The notes under the pieces: generated by a model
Databases searched by the model: none
The model's input: the letters and a program-made list of their open reading frames with translations, nothing else
What the model was told of the DNA's origin: nothing
Made by a program: the position numbers and the translations under genes
In this document: piece by piece, positions 52,806-61,729 of the stretch
Layout of the letters: every line of letters starts with the position of its first letter
Position numbering within the stretch: the stretch's first letter is position 1
Assembly: GCF_007655005.1 (NCBI RefSeq)
Contig: NZ_SZVW01000013.1
Coordinates: 124,001 to 188,000, forward strand
DNA length: 64,000 nt
Direction of reading: 5' to 3'
Source: Streptomyces tibetensis
GTDB taxonomy: Bacteria; Actinomycetota; Actinomycetes; Streptomycetales; Streptomycetaceae

Positions 52806-53762
52806 CTATTCGGCGAGTGCCTGCCCCTGCCGGCGCTGGGCGGCGATCGCCAGGGCGGGGAGGGGTGCGATCAGCAGGAGGAGGACGACCAGGTCCGGAA
52901 AGGACTGCATGAACGCGTCCGGCCGGACGACGATCGCCTGCGTGCGGACGATCGCGACCGCCGCGACGGGGATCAGCCACCGATAGTCGCCGGTGGCTGC
53001 CGTCGCCACCCACGCGCCGAGCAGCGCGGCGACTTCGAGGACGAACAAACCGCGCTGGAAGGCCGGACTGACGGAGATGATGTGCAGGCCTCCGGCCACG
53101 GCCATGGCGAGCACGACGGGGACCAGCCAGCGGTACGAGCGGCGTCGTAGACGGCTGGGACGGCAGAGCGCCAGCACGGCGCACGCGGCGCACAGTGCCC
53201 CCGAGAGCGCCAGGTCACGGGCCGTTATCGGGGCGCCCAACCCGTAGTAGCTCAAGCCCGCCTTGCCCTCGTCGCCGAAGAGGGTGCGGCCGTGGCTCGT
53301 GGCGCCGGCCCAGATCATGGCTGCCGCGGCCGGCAGCGCGATCCACGCCTTGCCACGCAGCAGAGCGATCAGGCACCCCAGCGGGAGCAGTCCGTAGGGC
53401 AGCAGCCGTACCCGCGTGGGACCTCCGGCCCATGGGTACCAGCCGGAGAAGTGGAAGGCGATGGCGTGCTGTCCGGGGTCGATGCGCAGTGCCCAGTGCC
53501 ACACATCCTGCAAGTACGGAACCAGCGCCAGCGCGGCGAGGGCCAGGGTGGCCAGATGGATGCCGTCCAGCCACCACGGCCGCGTGGTGTCGTCAACGGT
53601 GGCACGGGCGCGGGCCTGCACCCCGGCAGACGCCAAGGCGGCGACTTCCCGCGGCGGGGGCCAGGAGCGGCCGGGATATGCCTCGGCCAGGCAGGCCAGT
53701 AACTCCCCGCCCTGCCGGGAACGGTAGGACTTGGGATAGGCCGCAAGCAGCAGACGATTCAT
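52806..53762 (-). CDS. integral membrane protein coupled to PadR
   Basis: A 318-residue protein. The soluble start MNRLLLAAYPKSYRSRQGGELLACLAEA is typical of membrane proteins cotranscribed with PadR regulators; then about seven to eight hydrophobic segments. The start overlaps the PadR stop (ATGA). Function unknown. Confidence 0.75.
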   Translation of the reverse strand: MNRLLLAAYPKSYRSRQGGELLACLAEAYPGRSWPPPREVAALASAGVQARARATVDDTTRPWWLDGIHLATLALAALALVPYLQDVWHWALRIDPGQHAIAFHFSGWYPWAGGPTRVRLLPYGLLPLGCLIALLRGKAWIALPAAAAMIWAGATSHGRTLFGDEGKAGLSYYGLGAPITARDLALSGALCAACAVLALCRPSRLRRRSYRWLVPVVLAMAVAGGLHIISVSPAFQRGLFVLEVAALLGAWVATAATGDYRWLIPVAAVAIVRTQAIVVRPDAFMQSFPDLVVLLLLIAPLPALAIAAQRRQGQALAE

Positions 53763-54100
53763 GCGGGGGCCGCTCCGGCATCCCGCGCGCGTCCGATGAC
53801 GACGGCCGCCGCCTGCTGCATCCGCAGCGCTTCCCGGCCGAGCGCCTCGGTGCCGTCCTCGGTGAGCCGGTAGTAGCGCCGCGCCCGCCCGTCCACGATC
53901 TCCTCATGGCCGGCGGCCACCAGCCCGGCCCGCTCCATCCGCTCCAGCGCGCCGTAGAGGGTGCCGACAGCGATCCGCAGCCGCCCGTCGGTGGCCTGCT
54001 CGGCGGCCTTGATGATGCCGTACCCGTGCAACGGACCATCCATGAGCGCAGCCAGGATGAAGTACTGCGGTTCCGTCAAGGGCGGATTCTGTCTGGTCAT
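53759..54100 (-). CDS. PadR family regulator
   Basis: A 113-residue protein from ATG 54100: LTEPQYFILAALMDGPLHGYGIIKAAEQATDGRLRIAVGTLYGALERMERAGLV is the PadR winged helix, then the wing RARRYYRLTEDGTEAL. Translationally coupled to the membrane gene after it. An AT-rich dyad just before its start (54110-54132) is the likely autoregulatory operator. Confidence 0.9.
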   Translation of the reverse strand: MTRQNPPLTEPQYFILAALMDGPLHGYGIIKAAEQATDGRLRIAVGTLYGALERMERAGLVAAGHEEIVDGRARRYYRLTEDGTEALGREALRMQQAAAVVIGRARDAGAAPA

Positions 54101-54109
54101 GCGTCGAGC

Positions 54110-54132
54110 ATATATCGAGCTACGAAATATAT
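54110..54132. promoter_or_regulatory. AT-rich dyad before padR-like gene
   Basis: ATATAT arms at both ends (54110-54115, 54127-54132) with an inner GAGCT core resemble PadR operator boxes. The symmetry is imperfect in the middle. It overlaps the likely promoter of the regulator. Confidence 0.6.
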
Positions 54133-54229
54133 CTGTCAGCCTGGATGACCCGGCAGCGCCTCCACGCCCGCGGCGGACGTCACCCTCCGCCAACTGCTTG
54201 GCCAGATGTTCTTCGAGTTAGTCCAGTTC

Positions 54230-54632
54230 CGCGCGCCGGGTACGAGCCGAGCGCGACGAACTCGCGGTCGCTGAACGGGTTCTTGAGCGGGTGAGGGAGC
54301 AGCTCGCCAAGGAGCGTGCTTCGGCCGCGCCGACGCCCGGGCCGGTGGGCGGCCGGGCGGTGATGCTGATCCCGCACCGCACGTCCGGCGTCGAGGAGGG
54401 GGCTCTGCCGTCGGACTACCGGCGCATTCTCGCCGCCGTGCGGCAGGGCGCCGGACCGGTCATGGCCCGGCAGGTCGGCGAGATGCTGGGGGTGGACATC
54501 AGCGCGCGGTCCGGACTGGAGCCGCTGCGCGGGAAGCTGGTCAGGCTGGCCGACCGCGGGCGTTCCCACGACAGAGGGGTTTGCATGTGCCGTAGCGGCA
54601 TGTGGTCCAGTAGGCGGCGAGCACGACATTGA
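54230..54632 (+). pseudogene. fragment of a transposon-associated helper-type protein
   Basis: Codons from about 54230 read RDELAVAERVLERVREQLAKE, a coiled coil, then LPSDYRRILAAVRQGAGPVMARQVGEMLGVDISARSGLEPLRGKLVRLADRG, a helix-turn-helix-like segment often seen as an ORF beside streptomycete insertion sequences. The end after LADRG is replaced by unrelated sequence. The start lacks a ribosome site. Interpretation as a truncated element-borne gene is moderate. Confidence 0.5.
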
Positions 54633-54645
54633 GAGGTTCCCTCGC

Positions 54646-55506
54646 ATGCCCCTTCCTGCGATTCCCCGCCGGGTCAAGATCGGCGATGCCGCCGCGTTCG
54701 CCGGGACCACACCCCGCGCCATCCGCCACTACCACGCCATCGGGCTCCTCGCCGAACCGGAACGGGGCAGCGATGACCGCCGCCGCTACGGATACGGCGA
54801 CATGATCCGCCTGCTGTGGATCCGCAGGATGGCCGATGCGGGTATCTCCCTGGATGACATCAACGCCGCCTTCAGGGGCACCACCGGCATCGAGCAGTCC
54901 CTGGCCCGCCTGGAGGAGTCCCTCGCTTCCAAGGCTGCCGCCATCGAGGCCCAGCGGGCCGCCGTGAACCGTCTCCGCGAGGTGGGCAGCCCCCTGGGCC
55001 TGCTCTCACCGCTGGTCACTGGCCGCCTGCGCGATCTACCGCCCGGAGCCCTGCGCTCCGCCGACCTCGATACCCTCCTGGTCACGGAGCGCATCTTCGG
55101 CCCCCTGGGCGCCGCTGTCCAGGCCGACCGGTTCATCGTCCTGGCCACCCACCCCGAGCTGCGGGCCGAGGAGGACCGACTGGCCGAGGCCGAGGCGGCC
55201 CTGGACGACACCATGTCCCCCGACGACCCCCGCATCGAAGACCTGGCCGCCCAGCGATGTGATCACGAGGCCGCCCTGGCGGCCGCCATCGAAAGATCCG
55301 GCCTGGAAGAGGCCCTCACCGTGCTCCTGGACCGGGAGGACGAGCACGCCGGCGAGGAAGAAGACGGGGCGAGGATGAGCGTGAGGGAGACCATCGGCAA
55401 GATGCCGTACGACTTCTCCCCGGCCCGCGTCCGGTACGAGGAACGTGTCATCGAACTGTTTCACTCGGCCGATCAGGACGGCGACAGGGACCCACGGATT
55501 TGCTGA
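54646..55506 (+). CDS. MerR family regulator
   Basis: A 286-residue protein. VKIGDAAAFAGTTPRAIRHYHAIGLLAEPERGSDDRRRYGYGDMIRLLWIRRM is a standard MerR winged helix, followed by a dimerisation coiled coil (residues 85-115) and a long C-terminal effector region of unknown specificity. No Cys-rich metal loop. Near intact among the broken genes of this section; its targets are not adjacent. Confidence 0.85.
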   Translation: MPLPAIPRRVKIGDAAAFAGTTPRAIRHYHAIGLLAEPERGSDDRRRYGYGDMIRLLWIRRMADAGISLDDINAAFRGTTGIEQSLARLEESLASKAAAIEAQRAAVNRLREVGSPLGLLSPLVTGRLRDLPPGALRSADLDTLLVTERIFGPLGAAVQADRFIVLATHPELRAEEDRLAEAEAALDDTMSPDDPRIEDLAAQRCDHEAALAAAIERSGLEEALTVLLDREDEHAGEEEDGARMSVRETIGKMPYDFSPARVRYEERVIELFHSADQDGDRDPRIC

Positions 55507-55599
55507 CCGGCGTCGGCGAGAGCGAGCCGACAAGAGCAGCCCGGAGTGGTGCGGCGCGAGCGTAACCCCGGTGTCCCCGGCGGCCGTTGGAATGGTGTG

Positions 55600-56030
55600 A
55601 CGAAAACCGAAGAGTACGCCGAGGGTGCCTGCCCGCTTGCTGCGCTTCCTCGCCCTCACCGACGAAAACGGCCGCCTGATCTGGAGATCCGCCGCCCCGC
55701 CCGAACGCACCCACGACATCACCGCAGCCCGCCACGACCACATCCTGGCCCACGCGCGCCGCCGGCCTCGGCGCCCTTGCGGACCTCGGCTTCCGCGGCC
55801 TGGACAACGACGTACGCAACGCGATCGTCACAGGTTTCCACGCCACCCGCACCCACAAGCTCACACCCGGCCAGAAGGAAGCCAACCGCGTCCTCGCCGT
55901 CGGACGGGCGCCGGTCGAGCACGGATTCGCCCACCTGAAGAACTGGCGGACTCTCACCACACTCCGCATCGCCCCCGCCCATGCAACCCGCCTCCTGCGC
56001 GCCCTGCGCACTGCTGCTCGATGCCCAGGT
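55600..56030 (+). pseudogene. IS5-type (DDE_Tnp_4) transposase C-terminal remnant
   Basis: In one frame the strand reads FLALTDENGRLIWRSA ... THDITAARHDHILAHA, then, after a shift near 55750, GALADLGFRGLDNDVRN, HKLTPGQKEANRVLAVGRAPVEHGFAHLKNWRTL. These are the catalytic-Asp region and the Glu-containing YREK-like region of DDE_Tnp_4 transposases. Both ends are lost and a frameshift lies in the middle, so it is not active. Confidence 0.75.
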
Positions 56031-56220
56031 CGATCCGTGGTATCCGCACAGTGCGTGACATCTGGACGAGACTCCCGGCGGAGCCTAGCGTCCTCCAGCA
56101 GAAACGCGCACGTTTCAACAATTTCCCAAGTTCTCGGGTGGGTTCTTCCGCCCGGCGTCGGCGAGGCCATGCAGGCGTGGGGCTCCGGCGACACGTTCTC
56201 CCGTCTTTGCGAAGAAAGGC

Positions 56221-57201
56221 ATGGATGCCATGCTCCGTCGCGCCTGCTTGCTCCTGTCGGCCCTGCTCGTGGGCGTCCTCGGACTCCTCTCCGCCGGTGC
56301 GCCCGCCCAGGCCGCTTCGGTCACCGTGACCAACGCGACCCAGTTCACGGACACCACCGGAGCCGTGGTCCACGCCCACGGCGGCGGTGTGATCAAGGTC
56401 GGCTCGTATTGCAGGGCGCGACCGGCCTGAAGGTGAGCCTCCCGGCAGCAGCGCCGTTCCAGGCCCACGCGTACGTCCTGAAGCTCGAGTTCTCCGGTCA
56501 GATCCCCGGCCTGCGCCCCCCGCGCGGTGCCGTGGCCTTCCCGGACTCCGGCTACCGCGGGCCGGCCGCGGTGCTCGCCGTCGGCGACTACGACGGTCAG
56601 CAACTGGAACTCGCAGGTCTCGGCCCCCGCAGTCTGTCCTCACTGCGGCTGGCCCCCGGCTACCAGGTGACCGGCTACTCCGGAGACGAGTGCACCGGCA
56701 CCTCGTGGACCTTCACCACCAATCTCCCCGACCTGCGGGGCACCGGCGGCAACGACAAGGTCGCCTCGCTGCGGGTCCAGTTCGCGCCGTCCTCGTACTT
56801 CCGGATCACCAATGTCACGGACGGCCTGGCCCTGGACTCCGGCGGGGACGTCGCTTCCGGCTCCGACCTCAAGCAGTGGAGCTGGGACAACTGCCCCAAC
56901 CTGCACTGGCAGGTGGTCGAAGTCGGCGGCGGCTACTACAAGTTGGTCAACCGCGCCAACGGCATGGTGGCCGACGGCTGGGGTGCCGCCGCCGACGGCT
57001 CCACCGCCCGACAGGCCGCCTGGAACAGTGGCAGCAACCAGCAGTGGCGTATCACCCACAGGGGCGACGGCCGCTACGATCGCCAACCGCACCACCGGCC
57101 TAATCCTCGACGGCGGGGGCAACGTGCCCTCCGGCTCCGTCACCAAGCAGTGGTCCTACGACGGCAACACCAACCTGATGTGGACCCTCACGGCTCTGTG
57201 A
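56221..57201 (+). pseudogene. secreted glycosidase-RICIN protein with internal deletion
   Basis: From ATG 56221 a signal peptide (CLLLSALLVGVLGLLSA) leads to TNATQFTDTTGAVVHAHGGGVIKVGSY, the N-terminal motif of secreted GH43-like glycosidases. At about 56410 the frame jumps to LKVSLPAAAPFQAHAYVLKLEF, then a ricin-type beta-trefoil region with two (Q-x-W)-type repeats (WDNCPNLHWQVVEV, NSGSNQQWRI). Near 57075 two more bases are missing, so the ending NLMWTLTAL is in a third frame. The catalytic domain is gone; a deletion is inferred from family lengths. Confidence 0.75.
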
Positions 57202-57214
57202 GGCCCACCGCCGG

Positions 57215-57385
57215 TCAGTACGCCACGGTGATGCGGCGCCGGATCGCTTCGCCTTTCTCCACCTTGTCCACCAGAGCGACCGCGTAGTCCTCGGCGCTGA
57301 TGAAGCTGCTGCCGTCCTCGGCGGTCAGCAGGTCGTCGCCGCCGAGGCGAAAGGTGCCGGTGCGCTCGCCGGGAGCGAGACCGTC
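57215..57385 (-). pseudogene. NAD(P)-binding reductase C-terminal fragment
   Basis: Minus-strand codons RTGTFRLGGDDLLTAEDGSSFISAEDYAVALVDKVEKGEAIRRRITVAY end in a stop at 57215. This is the C-terminal stretch of NAD(P)H-binding atypical short-chain reductases (YwnB/NmrA-like). The N-terminal Rossmann fold is absent; the sequence meets the substrate-binding-protein fragment at about 57385. Confidence 0.6.
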
Positions 57386-57700
57386 TACGCGGGCGGTGAC
57401 ACCGCGCCTCAGCAGGACGGCAACAAGGCCGCGTTCGAGAAGGCGCTCCCCGGCATATCGCTGAACATCGTCGTGGCTGCAGCAAGTGGATCCCGACGGC
57501 GCGTGGACCGGCATCTTCGTCGATGCCTTCTCCACCGTCTGCAACGTCGACAAGGCCGGCTCGAACCCACCCGGCTCGGCCCGGGACCTGCTCGACCCGC
57601 GCTGGAAGGGGAAGATCGTCTCGACGTACTCCAACGACGACGACGCGGTCCTCTACCTCTGCAAGACCATCGGACCCGGCGTGGATCGGGCACCTCGTCC
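57380..57700 (+). pseudogene. ABC iron-type substrate-binding protein, rearranged
   Basis: Two family segments in different frames: ETVYAGGDTAPQQDGNKAAFEKALPGISLNIVVA (first strand and helix of the mature protein) and GIFVDAFSTVCNVDKAG ... LLDPRWKGKIVSTYSNDDDAVLYL (middle). The signal peptide, the connecting part near 57475 and the C-terminus are gone; the last codons run into an insertion-sequence remnant on the other strand. Original role was solute capture for an ABC importer. Confidence 0.6.
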
Positions 57701-57855
57701 AGTACCTGGGCCAATATGCGCATGTCAGCAAGCGAGCATGGGAGGTCGACGTCCTCGCGGTGGCATGTGAGGACGTCGATCAGGGAAGATGACACGCGAA
57801 CGCGACCCCTGTTCATGATCCATGGCTTCGAGAACCTTGATCATTAGGGGTCGCG
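57685..57855 (-). mobile_element. transposase N-terminal remnant plus IS end (ISAs1-like)
   Basis: From a GTG at 57795 the minus strand reads SSSLIDVLTCHREDVDLPCSLADMRILAQVLDEVPDPR, which resembles the N-terminus of ISAs1-type transposases (LxxxLxxVPDPR), then merges into the binding-protein fragment. The 60 bp before it, with CGCGACCCCT repeats, may be the element end. Assignment is tentative. Confidence 0.45.
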
Positions 57856-57865
57856 TCTCGTCATC
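57788..57865. repeat. long imperfect inverted repeat with AGGGGTCGCG arms
   Basis: CGCGACCCCT (57801-57810) pairs with AGGGGTCGCG (57846-57855), ATGATC pairs with GATCAT inside, and GATGAC/GTCATC pair outside (57788-57793 and 57860-57865). It may be a strong hairpin or two insertion-sequence ends brought together. Confidence 0.75.
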
Positions 57866-57989
57866 CAGCCGGGCAAACCGACTGACTACCACTATTCCCG
57901 GGTGAATCGCTCATCACGCCGATCGAGAACGCATCAGCCTGGCGTGGAGAGCGTAGTGGAGATCATCCCGGTTACCGGAGGAGTCTTCC

Positions 57990-58724
57990 GTGGAGGGTGC
58001 TGGGGCAGCAGAGTTGCTACTGGGAGTCATAGTGGTGCTGGGCGCATCCGTGCAGTGGCTCACCGGAATGGGATTCGCGCTGGTCGCTGTACCCGCGCTC
58101 GTTTTACTACTCGGGCCCGCCCAGGGCGTGGTGCTCGCGAATTGTGCGGCCGGCGTCATAAGCATCGTCGGACTTACCACGGGCTGGAGACAGGTGAGGC
58201 TCGGCACAATGATTCCCCTGGTCATCGCGTCCGCGTGCACCGTCCCGATGGGCTCCTGGGTGGCGGCCCGACTGCCCGAACCCACACTGCTGGCTGGCGT
58301 CGGCATTCTGGTGACGGCCGCGGTGATATGTGTGATACGAGGCTTGCGCATATCTGCCCTGAGCGGATTCAAGGGAGCAGTCACTGCCGGCGCGGTCGGC
58401 GGATTCATGAATTCTGCGGCCGGTGTGGGCGGGCCACCGTATTCCTTATATGCGGTGAACGCAGGCTGGCCGGTGCGAGAATTTGTTCCAAACGCACAAT
58501 TTTATGGAATTACGGTTAACGTGTTCTCGGTCACCGCGAACGGTGCGCCGCAGCTGAGCGGTACGGCGTGGGCGGTGGCCACGGCCGCCCTGGCAACGGG
58601 CGCGCTCATCGGCAGGGCACTCGCGCCGAGGGTTCCTGAGCAGTGGATCCGGCGACTCATTTTCGCCCTGGCGCTTGTCGGCGGCCTTTCCGTCCTGATC
58701 AAGGGCCTATGGGGGATGCGATGA
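57990..58724 (+). CDS. TauE/SafE family sulfite/anion exporter
   Basis: A 244-residue protein from GTG 57990 (GGAGGAGTC upstream). Eight or so hydrophobic segments in two halves, with GMGFALVAVPALVLLLGPAQGVVLANCAAG early and SGFKGAVTAGAVGGFMNSAAGVGGPPYSLY late, the TauE/SafE repeat signature. The family exports sulfite or organosulfonates. It is intact within the decayed section and has slightly lower GC in its second half. Confidence 0.87.
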   Translation: MEGAGAAELLLGVIVVLGASVQWLTGMGFALVAVPALVLLLGPAQGVVLANCAAGVISIVGLTTGWRQVRLGTMIPLVIASACTVPMGSWVAARLPEPTLLAGVGILVTAAVICVIRGLRISALSGFKGAVTAGAVGGFMNSAAGVGGPPYSLYAVNAGWPVREFVPNAQFYGITVNVFSVTANGAPQLSGTAWAVATAALATGALIGRALAPRVPEQWIRRLIFALALVGGLSVLIKGLWGMR

Positions 58725-58758
58725 GCTCCGTCGCTCGATCTCACCACGTGAGAACGCA

Positions 58759-60032
58759 TCAGCCCTGCTGAGCGAGCGGGTCGGGGGTGGCTCTCCAAGG
58801 ACGGCACAGGGCGGGGAAGCAGGCGGCCGCGGCCAGCGCGAGGCCCAGGACCGACGCGGCCATGGGCAGGGCCGTGTTCCGGCCGCCGAGGCCGGCCAGG
58901 GCTGGGGCGAGAGCGCCCATGAGGAACTGGGTGGTGCCCAGCAGCACCGAGGCGCTGCCGGCCGTGTGCGGGGCGCGCTGAAGGCAGAGAGCCGTGGTGG
59001 TGGGCAAGATCATACCGACGGGGCAGGCGACGAGGAACAGGGCAGCCGCGATCCAGGGCAGCCCCGCGTGCGTGGTCGTGACCAGCAGGACCAGGGTGGT
59101 GCCTGCGCAGGCGAGCACGGTCAGGCCCGCCGCCAGGATGCGGTGCGAGGGGAAACGGGCGAGCAGGACCTTGCCGTTCAGCTGACCCGTCGCCACCATG
59201 CCGATCGAGTTGAGGGCGAACAGCAGGCTGTAGGCCTGCGGGGAGGCGCCGTAGATCCGCTGGAGGGTGAAGGAGGAGCCGGCGATATAGGCGAACAGGG
59301 CCGCGAAGCCGAGGCTGCCGGTGAGCAAGTAGCCGGTGAGAGGGCGGTCTTGGAGCAGGCCGCGCATGGTGCGCAGGGTGATGGCGAGTCCGCCGGGACG
59401 GCGCCGGGGGAGAGGCAGAGTCTCGGTCAGCGAGGCGGCGGTGGTGGCCAGGATGGCCAGGCCGAGCAGGGCGAGGGCGAGGAAGACGCCGCGCCAGGAG
59501 GTCAGGCGCAGCAGCTGGGCGCCGAGCACCGGAGCCAGGATCGGCGCGGTACCGGAGACCAGCATCAGCGACGACAGCAGCCGGGCCGCGCCCGGGCCGT
59601 CGTACAGGTCGCGGACGACGGCCCGGGCGATGACGAGGCCCGCCGCGCCGGCCGGCCCCTGCACCGATCGCATGCCGATGAGGATCGCCGGGTCCGGCGC
59701 GACGGCGCACACGGCGCCCGCCACCACGTACACGGTCAGCCCGGCCAGTAGCGGCCGTCGCCGGCCGAGGGTGTCGCTGAGCGGGCCGATGACCAGCTGG
59801 CCCACCGCGATGCCCACCATGAACGCGGTCAGGGTGAGCTGGGTGACGGCCTGTGAGACACGCAGATCCTCGCTGACCTCGGGGAGCGCGGGCAGGTAGA
59901 GGTGTCGCTGAGCGGGCCGAGTGCGGTCAACGAGCCCAGGATCAGGACGAGAGGCAAGCGACGGGGGCCGACTGCCCGGACGGTGGCCCGGACCTCCGTG
60001 ACGGTGGCGACGGCCGGGTGTGTTTCTGGCAT
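58759..60032 (-). pseudogene. Bcr/CflA-type MFS drug exporter with N-terminal frameshift
   Basis: From ATG 60032 the start PETHPAVATVTEVRATVRAVGPRRLPLVLILGSLTALGPLS is in one frame; YLPALPEVSEDLRVSQAVTQLTLTAFMVGIAVGQLVIGPLSDTLGRRRPLL and the rest are in the next frame. At about 59905-59915 five bases stand where six are needed, so a 1-nt deletion is inferred in helix one. Downstream all 12 helices are intact, so loss is recent. The long open frame to 60123 in the second frame gives no sensible N-terminus. Confidence 0.8.
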
Positions 60033-60168
60033 GGATGGTCCAGGGATGCGGGAGTGGAGGCGGGCCGGGAGCGCCGCCGTGGCCGCCGTGCCGGTGCCGA
60101 CCGGACAGGACGGACACCGGCACGGGACGGAGGAGACCCTGCTCCGCCTCAACGGCCGAGATGGGCCC

Positions 60169-60318
60169 TCAGGAGGTTGGGGTCCTCGTTCGTGATTCGA
60201 AGTGGGCGGTGACGCGGGGCCTTGAGACGGGAGCGGTGGCGGCGGAGGCGGTCGTGGTCGCCGCGGAGGCCAGTAGGGCGGCCGCCGCCAGCGCTGTGAG
60301 GGTGGCGCGGGGGTACAT
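60169..60318 (-). pseudogene. signal-peptide stump of a secreted protein
   Basis: From ATG 60318 (GGAG upstream) 49 codons encode MYPRATLTALAAAALLASAA...TASAATAP, a clean secretion signal, then VSRPRVTAHFES and an abrupt change to unrelated residues and a stop. The mature protein has been lost; identity unknown (the HF start resembles secreted SMP-30/gluconolactonase-type proteins, a weak guess). Confidence 0.55.
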
Positions 60319-60351
60319 GGGGTGGTTCTCCAGGAGGGGGTGGACCGGGGA

Positions 60352-61002
60352 TCAGGGCGCGATGAGCTTGACGGTGCTCGCCCAGCCGTAGCCGCCCTGG
60401 CTGATCTGCAGTGCCATGTGCAGCAGTTGGAAGCCCTCCAGCTCGCGTGCGTGCTTGAGCGTCCCGACGTCGACCGCGTGGAGTCCGCCGGAGGTCACCA
60501 GCTCCGCGACCAGCGCGCGGGCCGCCTCGTCGTCACCGGCGATGAAGACGTCCAGTGGAGTGCCGCCCACCTGGCCGGCCACCAACGTCGTGGCGAACGT
60601 GGTGTTGAACGCCTTGACGACGCGGGTGCCGGGAGCGGCGACACCGGCGATCTCCTCGGCGGCCGAGGTTCCCGGGTCGACGACGAGCGCGTCCAGCGAG
60701 GCGTCGACCGGGTTGCTGATGTCCACGAGGACCTTGCCGCTCAGCCGGGCCCCGAGGGCGGCCGTGAGCTCCTTCGCGGCGGTGAACGGCACGGCCAGGA
60801 CGACGAGTTCGGCGGTGTCGACCGCGGAGTCGTCACCGACACGCACGGCGGCGTCGCCCGCCGCCGGTGCGCTCAGCTCCTCGGCGAGCCGGGCGGCCTT
60901 GGCCGGGTCCTTGGCGGTGAGGGTCACCGTATGCCCGCCGGCCAGGGCGCGGGTCGCGATGCCGCGGGCCATGTTGCCGGCCCCGATGATGGTGATCTGC
61001 AT
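60352..61002 (-). CDS. NADPH:F420-oxidoreductase-like NAD(P)-binding protein
   Basis: A 216-residue Rossmann-fold protein: ITIIGAGNMARGIATRALAGGHTVTLTAKDPAKA gives the NADP site, then VVLAVPFTAAKELTAAL and VKAFNTTFATTLVAG, all characteristic of F420H2:NADP oxidoreductase-like proteins (NADP_Rossmann_F420). Start ATG 61002. Intact and followed by the broken signal-peptide gene. It lies 48 nt after the truncated MBL gene and may have been part of that unit. Confidence 0.87.
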   Translation of the reverse strand: MQITIIGAGNMARGIATRALAGGHTVTLTAKDPAKAARLAEELSAPAAGDAAVRVGDDSAVDTAELVVLAVPFTAAKELTAALGARLSGKVLVDISNPVDASLDALVVDPGTSAAEEIAGVAAPGTRVVKAFNTTFATTLVAGQVGGTPLDVFIAGDDEAARALVAELVTSGGLHAVDVGTLKHARELEGFQLLHMALQISQGGYGWASTVKLIAP

Positions 61003-61050
61003 GATGACTGCTTCCCTTCGCGATCAGTGGGTGTGATCAGCGGTGTGCGA

Positions 61051-61430
61051 TCAGTGGCCGGCGCCGAACAGCGACCGGTTGGCGATGTCGATGATGAACG
61101 GGCCGACATGGGCGGGGTAGCGGTCCACGATCGCCTTCTTGTACGCGTCGCCGTCGTCGCCGAGCAGCTCGCGGGCGTCGGTGAGGTAGCGGTGCACGTC
61201 CGCGTAGACCTCGGGCCCGGTGGGCAGGCCGTGGCCCGCCAGGATCGTGTCGTAGCCGGACTCGGCGGCCAGCGCGTCGACCGCCTGCTGCCAGCCGGTG
61301 ATGTCGTTGTTGCCCAGGTAGAGGTGGACGTCGTTGTACACGAGGTCCTGCGCGACCAGGACGCCCTGCTCGGGCAGCTTGATGAGCAGTTGGTCGGCGG
61401 CCTCGCCGCCCGATACGGCCTCGAAGACGA
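61051..61430 (-). pseudogene. MBL-fold hydrolase, 5' truncated
   Basis: The minus strand reads VFEAVSGGEAADQLLIKLPEQGVLVAQDLVYNDVHLYLGNNDITGWQQAVDALAA then ILAGHGLPTGPEVYADVHRYL to the stop. This is the second half of an MBL-fold protein with the Asp (QDLVYNDVH) and last His (AGHG) ligands; the HxHxDH first half is gone. The coding sense ends abruptly at about 61430, where an AraC fragment starts on the other strand. Confidence 0.8.
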
Positions 61431-61688
61431 ACGGAGACCCTCACCCGCGCCTGCGCGGCCGCCACGGGGCAACCCGTCAAGCACGTCATCGACGGCCGTG
61501 TCGCCCTGGAGGCCCGGCGCCTGCTCGCCCACACCGACGAGCCGGTGGCGACGATCGCACGCCGCCTGGGCTTCCCCGAACCCACCAACTTCGGCAAGTT
61601 CTTCACCCGCCACACGGGCATGCCGCCGGGCACGTTCCGGCAGGTGCATCAAAGCCGGCAGGTGACGCCCGGCGAGGGTGCGGCATGA
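61431..61688 (+). pseudogene. AraC family regulator, 5' truncated
   Basis: Plus-strand codons from about 61431 read TLTRACAAATGQPVKHVIDGRVALEARRLLAHTDEPVATIARRLGFPEPTNFGKFFTRHTGMPPGTFR and end at TGA 61686-61688. This is the last two thirds of an AraC double helix-turn-helix; the ligand domain and first helix are missing. Head-to-head with the truncated MBL gene at the same junction. Confidence 0.85.
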
Positions 61689-61729
61689 TCGGGGGGACGG
61701 GTTGCGAGGAGGAAAGGGGTGTCGGAGCC

